Assembly: GCF_900105905.1 (NCBI RefSeq)
Contig: NZ_FNSV01000005.1
Location: 4,092,001 to 4,156,000 of the forward strand
DNA: 64,000 bases
Source of the DNA: Rhodococcus koreensis
GTDB taxonomy: Bacteria; Actinomycetota; Actinomycetes; Mycobacteriales; Mycobacteriaceae
Direction of reading: 5' to 3'
Shown here: positions 52,757 through 60,781 of the stretch, piece after piece
Layout: the number at the start of each line of letters is the position of its first letter
Position numbering within the stretch: position 1 is the stretch's first letter
Program-made: the position numbers and the translations under genes
Notes under the pieces: generated by a model
What the model saw: only the letters and a program-made list of their open reading frames with translations
What the model was told of the DNA's origin: nothing
Database searches by the model: none

Positions 52757-53946
52757 TGCGGGAGCGGACTCGTCTCCACCCGAATCCGAGCCTGCGCGTC
52801 AGCCAACCGGCGCTCGGCGTCCACGAGATCGGTGCCGACCGCGACTATGACACCTTGACGATCCGCAGAGGACCGGAGCGGACCGAGGTGTTGCCCTGGT
52901 TCGAGAGAACACTGCAACCGGATTATCCCCTCGGCCTGACGCGCGGCCTCGATGCCCTGCACGCGTTCGATCACCACATTCTCGTAACCAAAGAATGCGA
53001 CGCAGCCTGCTCCAAGCCCGAGTGTTCGCGATTGCGGCGGCAGCCCGGCAAGATGACAGATCGACTCCCGGACCAGATCGCGACCCATCGCACGGTGCAC
53101 CAGCTCCCAAATGAAATCGCCTCCAGGACGGGTATTGCCCTCGATGATCCGGGGCCCGGCCGAACCGATACGCACTTCGGTATGGGCCGGCCCAAAGGAA
53201 TGACCGATCGAACTGAGGAAATCGGTGACGAGACCGCGGAGCTCGGCAAGGGCCGATACCGCGAGCACGGCCGGCATCAGATGACCGGTTTCGATATACC
53301 GTGGCGGGCCGGTGGTGGTTTTTGCGGTCACTGCGATGATGTCGTGCCGGCCATCCATGGTGAAGGATTCGACGCTGTATTCGGGGCCGTCGATGAACTC
53401 TTCGACGAGGGTCGGCCCGGGGTACTCGCCTCGAGAGCAGGCGAATGCGGATTCGACCTGGTCAAGGCTGGAGACGCGAAGAACACCGGAGCTGCCGGCG
53501 CCTTCAGCCGGCTTGACGATGATCGGGCCGCCCACTGACTGAAGAAAGCTCCGTACCTCGGAGGCCGAATGGCAGCTTCGGGTCCGCACAGCTCCGAGAT
53601 CACGACCGGCCAGGTGCTCGCGCATGGCGATCTTGTCGCGGGTCAACCGGACGGCTTCCCGCGCATTGCCCTTGATGCCCAATGCCTCTTTGATCACGGC
53701 GGCCGGCATGAGGCCGTGCTCGGTGAAGGACACGACGGCATCGACGGGTTCGACCTCGTGCAGCTCCCGCGCCATGCTGAGCGCCTCTGCATGGTTGCGG
53801 TAATCGAATACGCACAGCCGGTGGGCGCGCCTGGCCTGCTGCGCGGTGACCGATTCGGAATTCTGAAACACAGACAGCTCGACCGGTAGATCTTCGATCA
53901 TTCGGAAAGTCTCGTCATGTCCGCCGACGATCAAGATGTGAGCCAT
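52753..53946 (-). CDS. ATP-grasp ligase, copy 2
   Basis: 397 residues: an N-terminal Rossmann-like region (MAHILIVGGHDETFRMIEDL), then the ATP-grasp fold with IIVKPAEGAGSSGVLRV, TLVEEFIDGPEYSVESF and IIEGNTRPGGDFIWELV, where the E-x-N-x-R-x-GGD pattern matches L-amino acid ligases. It differs strongly from copy 1, so the two probably form different bonds. Transcribed with the second methyltransferase (58 bases apart) toward copy 1. Confidence 0.83.
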   Translation of the reverse strand: MAHILIVGGHDETFRMIEDLPVELSVFQNSESVTAQQARRAHRLCVFDYRNHAEALSMARELHEVEPVDAVVSFTEHGLMPAAVIKEALGIKGNAREAVRLTRDKIAMREHLAGRDLGAVRTRSCHSASEVRSFLQSVGGPIIVKPAEGAGSSGVLRVSSLDQVESAFACSRGEYPGPTLVEEFIDGPEYSVESFTMDGRHDIIAVTAKTTTGPPRYIETGHLMPAVLAVSALAELRGLVTDFLSSIGHSFGPAHTEVRIGSAGPRIIEGNTRPGGDFIWELVHRAMGRDLVRESICHLAGLPPQSRTLGLGAGCVAFFGYENVVIERVQGIEAARQAEGIIRLQCSLEPGQHLGPLRSSADRQGVIVAVGTDLVDAERRLADAQARIRVETSPLPH

Positions 53947-54004
53947 GCCGACCCAGCTCCCCGAGGTCCGCTGATTCCCGGAGGTCGCGCTCGTCCGGCC
54001 GGTC

Positions 54005-55024
54005 TCACTTCCGGCCCTCGATTACGCTGAAGCCGCAGGGCAGGAGCGTACTGCCGGTGAGTCCGAGGCCTGCGCGCTCGTAGAGGCGCGCGTAGTCCTG
54101 AATCGTTCGCTCCCGGCCGCCCGTCATGACCAGCATGGCGACGTCCACCACATTTCCCCAGACGTATCCGCCGTCCTCGCTGATCACCCGCTCCAGCACC
54201 AGGATCCTGCCGCCGGGCTCGAGTGCGTTCGCGCAATTGGTGAGGACACGTACCGAGTCGTCGTCGTTCATCGTGTGGAGAACGCTCTTGAGCAGATGGA
54301 CGTCGCCCCCGCCAGGCACCTCTGTGAAACCGTCGCCGGGCACAATGCCACACCGCTCATCGACGCCATATTCCCGCAAGGTGTGACCGGCCCTGGCCAG
54401 CGAGAACTCCAGGTCGTAAATCGTGCCCCGCAGATGACCGTATTTGCGCAACAGCTGGGCGGTCACGATGCCGTAGCCACCGCCGACATCGACGACGTGC
54501 CGATTGTCCGCGAAATCGATCGCCTCCGCGGTCTCGAGACCGGCGCGGATCGAGATCTCGTGCCAGCCCAGATGGAAGCGCCGGGCGGAGTCGGGGTGCT
54601 CGGCCAGGTACTCGAAGAGGGATTTGCCGAAGAACTGGCCGAATCCTGTCTGCCCCGTACGAGCGCATTGGAGCAGCTCGCTCCAGGCCAGGTACGTTTC
54701 TGCGCCGGCAAAGAGCTCCACCTCGCTTGCGATCGATTCCGGATTATCCCTGCGCAAGAATTCGGCTCGCGGCGTGAGTGCGCATCTGTCCTGCTCGTCC
54801 ACGGAGAAAATCCCCGCGCTCATCAGCAGGCGGAGGATCCGATTCAGCGCATCGGGATCAGTGCCGCTTCGTTGGGCGAGGTCGGCAAGCGCCAGTGGGC
54901 CCGCCGCCAGCAGATCGGCGAGCTCCAGCTCGACGGCTACGAACAAGCAGCTGGATATGTTGTAGCCGTGAACCATTTCTTTGACACAGAGACGGTCGGG
55001 CTTGTCACGGAAGTCGAAGTACAT
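54005..55024 (-). CDS. SAM-dependent O-methyltransferase, second copy in cluster
   Basis: 339 residues of the same dimerisation-plus-methyltransferase type as the gene at 42634-43629: SAM motif VVDVGGGYGIVTAQLL, GDVHLLKSVLHTMND, and a shared MLVMTGGRERTIQDYARL tail motif (the other copy has MLVLLGGRERTITEWRRL). The two genes bracket the cluster. The ATG at 55024 has no strong Shine-Dalgarno. It starts a two-gene minus-strand unit with ATP-grasp copy 2. Confidence 0.85.
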   Translation of the reverse strand: MYFDFRDKPDRLCVKEMVHGYNISSCLFVAVELELADLLAAGPLALADLAQRSGTDPDALNRILRLLMSAGIFSVDEQDRCALTPRAEFLRRDNPESIASEVELFAGAETYLAWSELLQCARTGQTGFGQFFGKSLFEYLAEHPDSARRFHLGWHEISIRAGLETAEAIDFADNRHVVDVGGGYGIVTAQLLRKYGHLRGTIYDLEFSLARAGHTLREYGVDERCGIVPGDGFTEVPGGGDVHLLKSVLHTMNDDDSVRVLTNCANALEPGGRILVLERVISEDGGYVWGNVVDVAMLVMTGGRERTIQDYARLYERAGLGLTGSTLLPCGFSVIEGRK

Positions 55025-55124
55025 TGTGCGCCTTTGAATAGGTCGTGGAGTACAGCAATACGTGGAACTCCCGGACTCCCGGGCGTTCAACCAGCGTGAG
55101 GTTTCACCGCGTCGCGCGATAGAT

Positions 55125-55152
55125 ACCCAGGGGCTGGCAACCATTCACCCCC
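55125..55152 (-). promoter_or_regulatory. Candidate cluster promoter element, copy 3
   Basis: Read on the minus strand, GGGGGTGA (55152-55145) is followed after 11 bases by CCCCTGGGT (55133-55125), about 100 bases before the methyltransferase start. Copy 1 has GGGGGTGA and, nine bases on, CCCTGGGGT. The likeness is partial, so this is the weakest of the three. Confidence 0.3.
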
Positions 55153-55171
55153 GCCCCGCACCGACGTAGGT

Positions 55172-56362
55172 TCAGGTGGTAGTCGCAGGGTCCGACTCCG
55201 ACCCCAGATTTCGCACCAGCCAACGCCCGTCGACGAGATGCATGAGGACCGGGCACACGTACCGGGGATCGTTCGGCTGCCACAGGCCGCCCTCCAGCGC
55301 CGAGGCGTCGAGTACGTAGAGCGCCTCGACCCCCGGGGCGACCATCCTGGTGGCTGAACCGATTCCCCACGTCGCCGGATCCGGCAGCATCGCCCGGAAC
55401 GACCGCAGATGCACGCGTTCGAAATGCACCCACAGCGGATGATCCGGCACAGGCCCGGCAAGGGCCGCCTCAACCGCTTCACTGTCCCAACCGTCAACAG
55501 TCATCTGATAGTGGTTGTCACGCACCCACTTCTGCGCGAGTACCGCCCGGAAGTCGGGGTCCACGTTCGGCCATACCGACAGCAGATCCCCGTCCACACA
55601 CACCGGCATCAGGAATGCCCACGCCGCATTCACCAGATCTGTGTGCCCGAGAAACCGCACCAGTTCGGCCGGATCCACCGCACGAATCTGCCGGTACGTC
55701 TGCCGCACCTCGGGCGGCAACGAGTCGATCTGCTCGTCGGTCAGCTCCGGAAGGGCGGACACCGCCGGCACCGCACCGCGGTCCGAGGCGTCGTCCCGGT
55801 CGACCAGCAATGCCCGGACCGCGTCGACGAACCGTGGGGTCAGCCGGTCGAGTAACTCGAGCAGCTCCCCCACCGTGCGCGGCGGGAGCGTATTCCGGGC
55901 GACCAGCACGTGGATCCGCTCGAACACCGCTTCGGAGTCCAGATCGAGCTGATCGCAGAGGAATTCGTCGGGGTGGATCGCCTCGACGTCGAACGGGTCG
56001 AGGGCCGCAGGTGGGAAGTCCTTCGGATTCGCGGTCACGATCAATGCCGCACCGGACCGTACCGCCGCGGCCAGGACGTGCCGGTCCTTCGGATCGTTGG
56101 TCATCGCGGGAATCAACTCGCGGTACCCGCGTGACTCCTCCTCCGCGAACGGGAACGTTCTGCGCATCTGCTGGATCCGCCGCGCCGCCTGCTCCGGCGA
56201 CTTACCGAACCTCTCCCCGGCCAGGTTGTGCTCCACCTCGTCGAGCAGATCCGGCGTCCACACCGGCCGGAACAACTCGGCATCGGCCAGGGTGAGCAGC
56301 AGGTTGTTCAGAGCCTGCGGAAGCAGGACGCACGCGTCGAGAACCACCCGAAAGGCAGCCAC
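55172..56362 (-). CDS. PIN-domain ribonuclease (toxin-like) with C-terminal extension
   Basis: 396 residues. Residues ~1-180 are a PIN domain: the first Asp in VVLDACVLLP, Glu/Asp in LLDEVEHNL, NDPKDRHVLAAA and TANPKDFPP. Residues ~240-396 contain a separate domain (AWAFLMPVCVDGDL, WVRDNHYQMTVDGW, LMHLVDGRWLVRNLG) that resembles an NTF2-like fold. The GTG at 56362 has GAGGGGCAGGG upstream and lies 19 bases after an HTH gene, the usual order of an antitoxin before a PIN_3-type toxin. Most PIN toxins are about 130-190 residues, so the extension is unusual. Confidence 0.7.
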   Translation of the reverse strand: MAAFRVVLDACVLLPQALNNLLLTLADAELFRPVWTPDLLDEVEHNLAGERFGKSPEQAARRIQQMRRTFPFAEEESRGYRELIPAMTNDPKDRHVLAAAVRSGAALIVTANPKDFPPAALDPFDVEAIHPDEFLCDQLDLDSEAVFERIHVLVARNTLPPRTVGELLELLDRLTPRFVDAVRALLVDRDDASDRGAVPAVSALPELTDEQIDSLPPEVRQTYRQIRAVDPAELVRFLGHTDLVNAAWAFLMPVCVDGDLLSVWPNVDPDFRAVLAQKWVRDNHYQMTVDGWDSEAVEAALAGPVPDHPLWVHFERVHLRSFRAMLPDPATWGIGSATRMVAPGVEALYVLDASALEGGLWQPNDPRYVCPVLMHLVDGRWLVRNLGSESDPATTT

Positions 56363-56381
56363 CGGTTGCCCTGCCCCTCGA

Positions 56382-56840
56382 TCAGCGGGTCGAGACGAAG
56401 CCGTCAGCGGCGTCGCCGGGGTCCGGGGTTTCCTCGTGCGCCATCTCCTCGAACACCTGACCGCGTCGCGCACGCTCGTGTTGTCGGAAGGCCAGCACAT
56501 CCGCCAACTCCACCCGCCGATGCCGGCCCGGCGACGAGTACGGAATCTTCCCGGCCTCCAGCAACCGCACCAACGTCGGCCGGGTAATGCCCAGCAGTTC
56601 GGCTGCCTCCTGCGTCGTCAGCACCGTCCGGTGCGGCTCCACCGTCACCGCCTGCCCCCGATCCAGAGCCGTGACCGCGTCGACGAGCAACCCGCGGACA
56701 CTGTCCGGCAACGGCGCCGAACCCTCCGGGGTCGAGATCGTCACATCGCCCTGACCAGCGAGAACAAACTTCAACGCGGTGAGAAGGTCCCGATCGTCGG
56801 CGCCCGGCGGCAACACCGTGTGGTTCATCAGAGCGGCCAT
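56382..56840 (-). CDS. HTH (excisionase/MerR-like) DNA-binding protein, probable antitoxin
   Basis: 152 residues. An N-terminal small domain precedes an excisionase-type HTH (residues ~88-135): LTTQEAAELLGITRPTLVRLLEAGKIPYSS followed by GRHRRVELADVLAF. It is directly upstream of the PIN gene on the same strand and probably represses the pair and blocks the nuclease. The ATG at 56840 is preceded by GAGGT at very short spacing; an ATG at 56828 is an alternative start. Confidence 0.75.
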   Translation of the reverse strand: MAALMNHTVLPPGADDRDLLTALKFVLAGQGDVTISTPEGSAPLPDSVRGLLVDAVTALDRGQAVTVEPHRTVLTTQEAAELLGITRPTLVRLLEAGKIPYSSPGRHRRVELADVLAFRQHERARRGQVFEEMAHEETPDPGDAADGFVSTR

Positions 56841-56902
56841 ACCTCAACCATAAAACGAAAAAAACGAACACACAATGTCCTGAGCAGCGGACGAGGTGGC
56901 TC

Positions 56903-57661
56903 TCAGCCGAGTTCGTCGAGGAATTCCTCGACCACTTTCCGGTACTGCTCCGGCTGGTCGTCGTGGACGAGGTGCCCGGCCTGCGCGATGCGGACGTACT
57001 CGGCGCCGGGATGCCGCTCCGCCATGGTCCGCATCTGACCGTCCGGGGTGATGGTGAACTCCCCCTCGATCAGCAGGGCCGGAACGGTGATCGACGCCCA
57101 CTGGTCCCAGAAGTGCCGGTCGCCCCACTCCGCCGAGATGTCGCGGAACGTGTCGACGTCGCCGTGCAGGTACCAGCCGTCGGCGCGCTTCTCGAACGAC
57201 TCCAGGAAGTACTGTCCGGCAACCGGACCGAAGAACTCGAACAGATCCTCCCGGGTCGCGAACGGCTGCGGCCAGTTCGAGATCATCGCCGCCCAGTCGT
57301 CGGCGGTGCGGCCACGGAAGTCGGGGGCCATGTCTTCGAGGACGAGCGCCGACACCTTGTCCGGGTGCTCGGCCGCCAGGCACCAGGCGTGCAGGGCGCC
57401 CATCGAATGGCCGATCACCACCCACGGCTCGGTGAAGGCCGCGAGAGCCGCGGACAGATCTGCAACGAATGCTTCCGTCGTCAACCGCGACGGCGCGGGC
57501 CTGCCGTGGCCTGCGGCGTCGAACGTGAAGACGTGGCCGTGCTCGCGCAGCCACGGCACGTGCCGTCCCCACGTCCGGGCACTGCCCATCAGTCCGTGCA
57601 GCAACAGAATCGGCTGTCCCGTCCCACCCTCGTCGTGCAACGCACTCTCACCCGCCACCAC
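56903..57661 (-). CDS. Alpha/beta hydrolase (Rv3591c-like)
   Basis: 252 residues. The oxyanion LLLHGLMGS, nucleophile elbow VIGHSMGA (Ser ~95), an Asp in the later strand and the His in QAGHLVHDDQPEQY complete the triad. Substrate unknown. A GTG start at 57661 is 29 bases from the divergent mhuD, an arrangement that matches Rv3591c-Rv3592 in M. tuberculosis and marks the return to conserved chromosome after the accessory block. Confidence 0.87.
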   Translation of the reverse strand: MVAGESALHDEGGTGQPILLLHGLMGSARTWGRHVPWLREHGHVFTFDAAGHGRPAPSRLTTEAFVADLSAALAAFTEPWVVIGHSMGALHAWCLAAEHPDKVSALVLEDMAPDFRGRTADDWAAMISNWPQPFATREDLFEFFGPVAGQYFLESFEKRADGWYLHGDVDTFRDISAEWGDRHFWDQWASITVPALLIEGEFTITPDGQMRTMAERHPGAEYVRIAQAGHLVHDDQPEQYRKVVEEFLDELG

Positions 57662-57690
57662 TCCGACGCTAGCGGAGTAATCTCGCCCGC

Positions 57691-58005
57691 ATGGCAGTGG
57701 TGAAGATCAACGCAATCGAAATCCCCGAGGGTGCGGGGCCCGAACTCGAGAAGCGCTTCGCGGCGCGCGCGCACGCCGTGGAGAACTCTCCCGGCTTCCT
57801 CGGCTTCCAGCTCCTGCGTCCGGTGCAGGGCGAGAACCGCTACTTCGTCGTCACGCAGTGGGAGAGCGAAGAGGCATTCGCGGCGTGGCGCGACGGTCCG
57901 GCCCGGGAAGCACATGCGGGTGAGCGGAAGAAGCCGGTGGCGTCCGGGGCGTCGCTGCTGGAGTTCGAGGTCGTACTCGACGTCGCGGCGGCGAACAAGA
58001 GCTGA
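57691..58005 (+). CDS. mhuD: Heme-degrading monooxygenase MhuD
   Basis: 104 residues, nearly colinear with mycobacterial MhuD (Rv3592): MAVVKINAIEIPEGAGPELE, then FLGFQLLRPVQGENRYFVVTQWES and AAWRDGPAREAHAGE. The key Asn (KINAIE), Trp (AAWRDG) and heme-ligand His (EAHAGE) are kept. It opens heme without CO release to mycobilin-type products and frees iron. A GC-rich hairpin follows the stop. Confidence 0.93.
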   Translation: MAVVKINAIEIPEGAGPELEKRFAARAHAVENSPGFLGFQLLRPVQGENRYFVVTQWESEEAFAAWRDGPAREAHAGERKKPVASGASLLEFEVVLDVAAANKS

Positions 58006-58013
58006 GCGGCGGG

Positions 58014-58044
58014 GGCGGGCCGAGGATTGACACGACGGCCCGCC
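58014..58044. terminator. GC-rich hairpin after mhuD
   Basis: A perfect 9-bp stem (GGCGGGCCG and its complement) with a 13-base loop. It lies between mhuD and the riboswitch and may end mhuD transcription; its loop contains TTGACA (58027-58032), which could be the -35 box of the riboswitch promoter. Confidence 0.45.
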
Positions 58045-58054
58045 GGGTGCAAAA

Positions 58055-58204
58055 GTTCGCAGGACAATGCGATGGTTCGGCAGGAATCCGGTGCAATCCC
58101 GGAGCGGTCGCGCCACTGTAAATCGGAGTAGTCCTTCACGGGAACCACCTCGACAGCCAGATACTGCGGCCATCGCCTGGACCTAGGGGACGCGAAATCC
58201 CAGG
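58055..58204 (+). promoter_or_regulatory. Cobalamin riboswitch upstream of cbtBA
   Basis: The B12-box core is evident: GGAATCCGGTGCAATCCCGG followed by GCGGTCGCGCCACTGTAA and, after a variable arm, GCCAGATACTGCGG. Downstream, CCTGG (58176-58180) can pair with CCAGG (58200-58204), which overlaps the AGGAGG ribosome-binding site of cbtB, suggesting translational shut-off when cobalamin is bound. The switch would repress cobalt uptake when B12 is plentiful. Confidence 0.92.
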
Positions 58205-58211
58205 AGGAACT

Positions 58212-58406
58212 ATGGCACTCGCCTACGCACCCGGCTCGTCGGTCGACACGACCCGTCTCGCCGTCATCTCTTTCGCGATCGTTCTGTTCGCGATGCTCGC
58301 TCTCTACCTCGTGGGATTCGACCAGGGCGCGATCTCGCGCAGTGGCATGTACATGCATGAATTGATGCACGACGGCCGCCACCTCCTGGGTCTGCCATGC
58401 CACTGA
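58212..58406 (+). CDS. cbtB: Cobalt transporter subunit CbtB
   Basis: 64 residues with one membrane helix (residues ~16-36) and the conserved C-terminus GMYMHELMHDGRHLLGLPCH, rich in metal-binding His and Cys. CbtB accompanies CbtA in B12-regulated cobalt uptake. The ATG is right behind AGGAGGAAC at the end of the riboswitch. The stop overlaps the cbtA start by ten bases. Confidence 0.92.
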   Translation: MALAYAPGSSVDTTRLAVISFAIVLFAMLALYLVGFDQGAISRSGMYMHELMHDGRHLLGLPCH

Positions 58407-59197
58407 CCGATTCCTTCACGAAACTCCTCATCCGCGGTCTGCTGGCCGGCCTGATCGCAGGCATCCTGGCCGGTGGCGTCGCGTTCGTTCTCGGTGAGTC
58501 GCACATCGACGCGGCCATCGCGATCGAGGAATCGCACAGCGCCGCCGAACCCGAAGGCCACTCACACGACGCCGCCACCCAGGCGGACGAGCCTGCCGGG
58601 CACTCGCACGACGAGGAAGACGCACTGGTCAGCCGCGACGGGCAGCGCTTCGGACTGTTCCTCGCCACGTCCCTCGCCGGACTGGCTCTCGGAGCGATCT
58701 TCGCCGTCGTCGCGAATTACGCACGTCGGGTGACGACGCTGTCGGGACCATCGCTCGGCCTGAGCCTGGCAGCCTTCGGCTGGCTGGCAATCGAGGCGGT
58801 GCCGTTCTTCAAGTACCCCGCCAACCCGCCCGCCGTCGGAGACCCCGAGACGATCAACCAGCGCACCTGGCTGTGGCTTGCCGCAGTCGCGCTGGGCCTG
58901 CTCGCCGTGGTGGCGTCCGTCTTCGCGGCGAAGGCCGTCGCCGCGCAGGAGTTCCTGTCGGTGCGGATCGCGGCGCCGGTTGTCGCGTTCCTCGTGGTGG
59001 CGACCATCGGATACCTCGTGCTGCCCACGATCAACGAAGTGGGTGACGACTTCCCCGCCGTGCTGCTGTGGCAGTTCCGGCTGTCGTCCCTCGCGACGCA
59101 GGCCACGCTGTGGCTGGTTCTCGGACTCGTGTTCGCGTTCCTCACGGAGCGTGCCACCCGGGCCACGGCGCCCGCGTCGGCGAACGCCTCTGCCTGA
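58397..59197 (+). CDS. cbtA: Cobalt transporter subunit CbtA
   Basis: 266 residues with five to six predicted membrane helices. A periplasmic or loop segment between the first two helices carries His-rich motifs (EGHSHDAA, AGHSHDEE), and EAVPFFKYPANPP is typical of CbtA. It forms the cobalt uptake system with CbtB under the upstream cobalamin riboswitch. Cobalt is also the cofactor of the nitrile hydratase-type enzyme encoded 3 kb downstream. Confidence 0.92.
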   Translation: MPLTDSFTKLLIRGLLAGLIAGILAGGVAFVLGESHIDAAIAIEESHSAAEPEGHSHDAATQADEPAGHSHDEEDALVSRDGQRFGLFLATSLAGLALGAIFAVVANYARRVTTLSGPSLGLSLAAFGWLAIEAVPFFKYPANPPAVGDPETINQRTWLWLAAVALGLLAVVASVFAAKAVAAQEFLSVRIAAPVVAFLVVATIGYLVLPTINEVGDDFPAVLLWQFRLSSLATQATLWLVLGLVFAFLTERATRATAPASANASA

Positions 59198-59198
59198 C

Positions 59199-59244
59199 CA
59201 TGTGAGTGGCACGGTGTGCTGGAGCACACCGTGCCACTCACATG
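59199..59244. terminator. Long bidirectional hairpin between cbtA and the DUF5996 gene
   Basis: A perfect 22-bp inverted repeat (left arm starting CATGTGAGTGGCACGGTGTG) with a two-base centre. It begins two bases after the cbtA stop and contains the TGA stop of the convergent gene, so it serves both. Confidence 0.8.
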
Positions 59245-60182
59245 GGATGGGTGTCCCAACGGGCCGGGTCCGTCTCCAGGGCGGCCCGGTCCCAGCCACC
59301 CCGATCGGCGGCCGCATCGTACGTGCTGTGCAGGAACTTCAGCAGAGCCGCATCGGGGTCGTCCGCGGTGCGGACGGTCTCGTACGGCAGCAGGAACTGC
59401 CGGAACTCCGCGCTGTAGAACGCGCCGTCCGGCCCGACCGGGTAGTCGGCGAAGCCGTCCGGTTCCGGATAGGCGTACGCGTAGAACGCGCCCTCGACGC
59501 CACCGCCGGGCCAGAATCCACAGCTGCTCAGCTCGTGTGAGTAGCCCTCGACCATCACCCAGTCGCCGCAGTTCGGCGCTCCCCCAGGATGAGTGGGCGC
59601 GCTTCGACCGGAGAACCGGGTACAGGCCAGGTCGAGCGCACCCCAGAAGAAGTGCACGGGACTGACCTTCCCGATGAAGTGGGCACGGAACTCGTGCAGC
59701 ACACGATCCGCCTGCACGAGCTGCCGCCAGAACCGGTGCACCGACTCACCGTCGTACGAGCAGTGCTGCGTGTCCTCGGCGAACGGAACAGCCGTCTCCA
59801 CCTCGTTGGGCCTGGCCAGGATGGTCGTCGTCACGCCCAGTTCGGCCAGCGTGTCCATCGTCTCCGCATAGAAATCGGCCACCGACTTCGGTTCGAGCGC
59901 AACCGTTCCGGTTCCGCCCGCGCTCGTGCGGATCACCAGCCGATGGTCGACGAAGTCGAATTCGATGTCGAAACACTCGGTGCCGTACGGGACGGTCGAC
60001 GTGGTGAGACCGCGGGGGCTCACGTACAGCGGCACCTGCCACCAGTGGTTGATCAGCGGTGCGTGGGCCAGGCGGATCTTCCCGACGATCTGCGTCCACA
60101 TGTGCAGGGTGTCCCTCGTCGACGTCCACTCGTCCACCTTCAACGCCGGCCATGCATCTCCGGATCGTGTCTGCTCGCGCAC
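59238..60182 (-). CDS. DUF5996-family protein
   Basis: 314 residues, no signal peptide or membrane helix. The order of blocks (WTSTRDTLHMWTQIVGKIRLA, HWWQVPLYVSPRGLTTS, HFFWGALDLACTRFSGR, HELSSCGFWPGGG) fits the DUF5996 family as I remember it, whose function is unknown. The GTG at 60182 is the first good start. Conserved Trp, His and Asp clusters suggest an enzyme, but no catalytic motif can be named. The stop lies inside the shared hairpin. Confidence 0.65.
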   Translation of the reverse strand: MREQTRSGDAWPALKVDEWTSTRDTLHMWTQIVGKIRLAHAPLINHWWQVPLYVSPRGLTTSTVPYGTECFDIEFDFVDHRLVIRTSAGGTGTVALEPKSVADFYAETMDTLAELGVTTTILARPNEVETAVPFAEDTQHCSYDGESVHRFWRQLVQADRVLHEFRAHFIGKVSPVHFFWGALDLACTRFSGRSAPTHPGGAPNCGDWVMVEGYSHELSSCGFWPGGGVEGAFYAYAYPEPDGFADYPVGPDGAFYSAEFRQFLLPYETVRTADDPDAALLKFLHSTYDAAADRGGWDRAALETDPARWDTHPM

Positions 60183-60325
60183 AGTGCCTCCCTGCCGACG
60201 ACGTGCTTTTCAATGTGCTCCCCGTCCGGAGTGATGGCAAGGTGCCGCACCGATACCCGAGTAGGGGTGGCCGCCACTCCCCGGGGTGATGTGCCCGCGA
60301 TGTCACCGATACCAGCATTGGGGAC

Positions 60326-60781
60326 ATGACCACTCGCACCGCACCACCGGCCCCGCAGACGGTCGAACACGCGTTCCGGCTGCTCGGGCTCGCCCTGTTC
60401 GCCGGCGTGGTGGAGGCGATTGCACACGCGTCCACCGCACTGGAGAATCCGGACGCCGACGTCGCCGGGCTCGCCGGACAACTCGCGGTCCGTGTTCTCG
60501 TCTACGCCGCGGTGCTGTTCGTCATGACCCGGTTCCGCAGCGGCAGGGCGTGGGCGCGGGGCGTCCTCGCGATCAGCCTCGGCATCTTCGGCGTCACGTC
60601 GCTCGTGGCGGAGCCGATCGCCTGGATGACGGCGTGCGATGACCCGATGTCCGCCGTCTCCGGTCTGACGCTCGACGTCGCGGTGATCGCGCTCGCCCGG
60701 CTCACGCACCTCGCGGCGGTGATCGCCGCACTGGCACTCATGTTCCGGGCTGACGCCAACCGGTACTTCGCCCGCTGCTAG
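60326..60781 (+). CDS. Small integral membrane protein, unknown function
   Basis: 151 residues with four predicted membrane helices (for example LLGLALFAGVVEAIAH and LAAVIAALALMF). I do not recognise a family. The ATG at 60326 sits behind GGGGACATG without a clear Shine-Dalgarno. The gene overlaps the end of the convergent DsbA-like gene by four bases and stands alone. Confidence 0.6.
   Translation: MTTRTAPPAPQTVEHAFRLLGLALFAGVVEAIAHASTALENPDADVAGLAGQLAVRVLVYAAVLFVMTRFRSGRAWARGVLAISLGIFGVTSLVAEPIAWMTACDDPMSAVSGLTLDVAVIALARLTHLAAVIAALALMFRADANRYFARC

Noticed and set aside
42634..56880. Attachment sites, integrase or tRNA at the borders of the accessory block
   Set aside because: I looked at both borders and found no direct repeat, tRNA-like sequence or recombinase gene.
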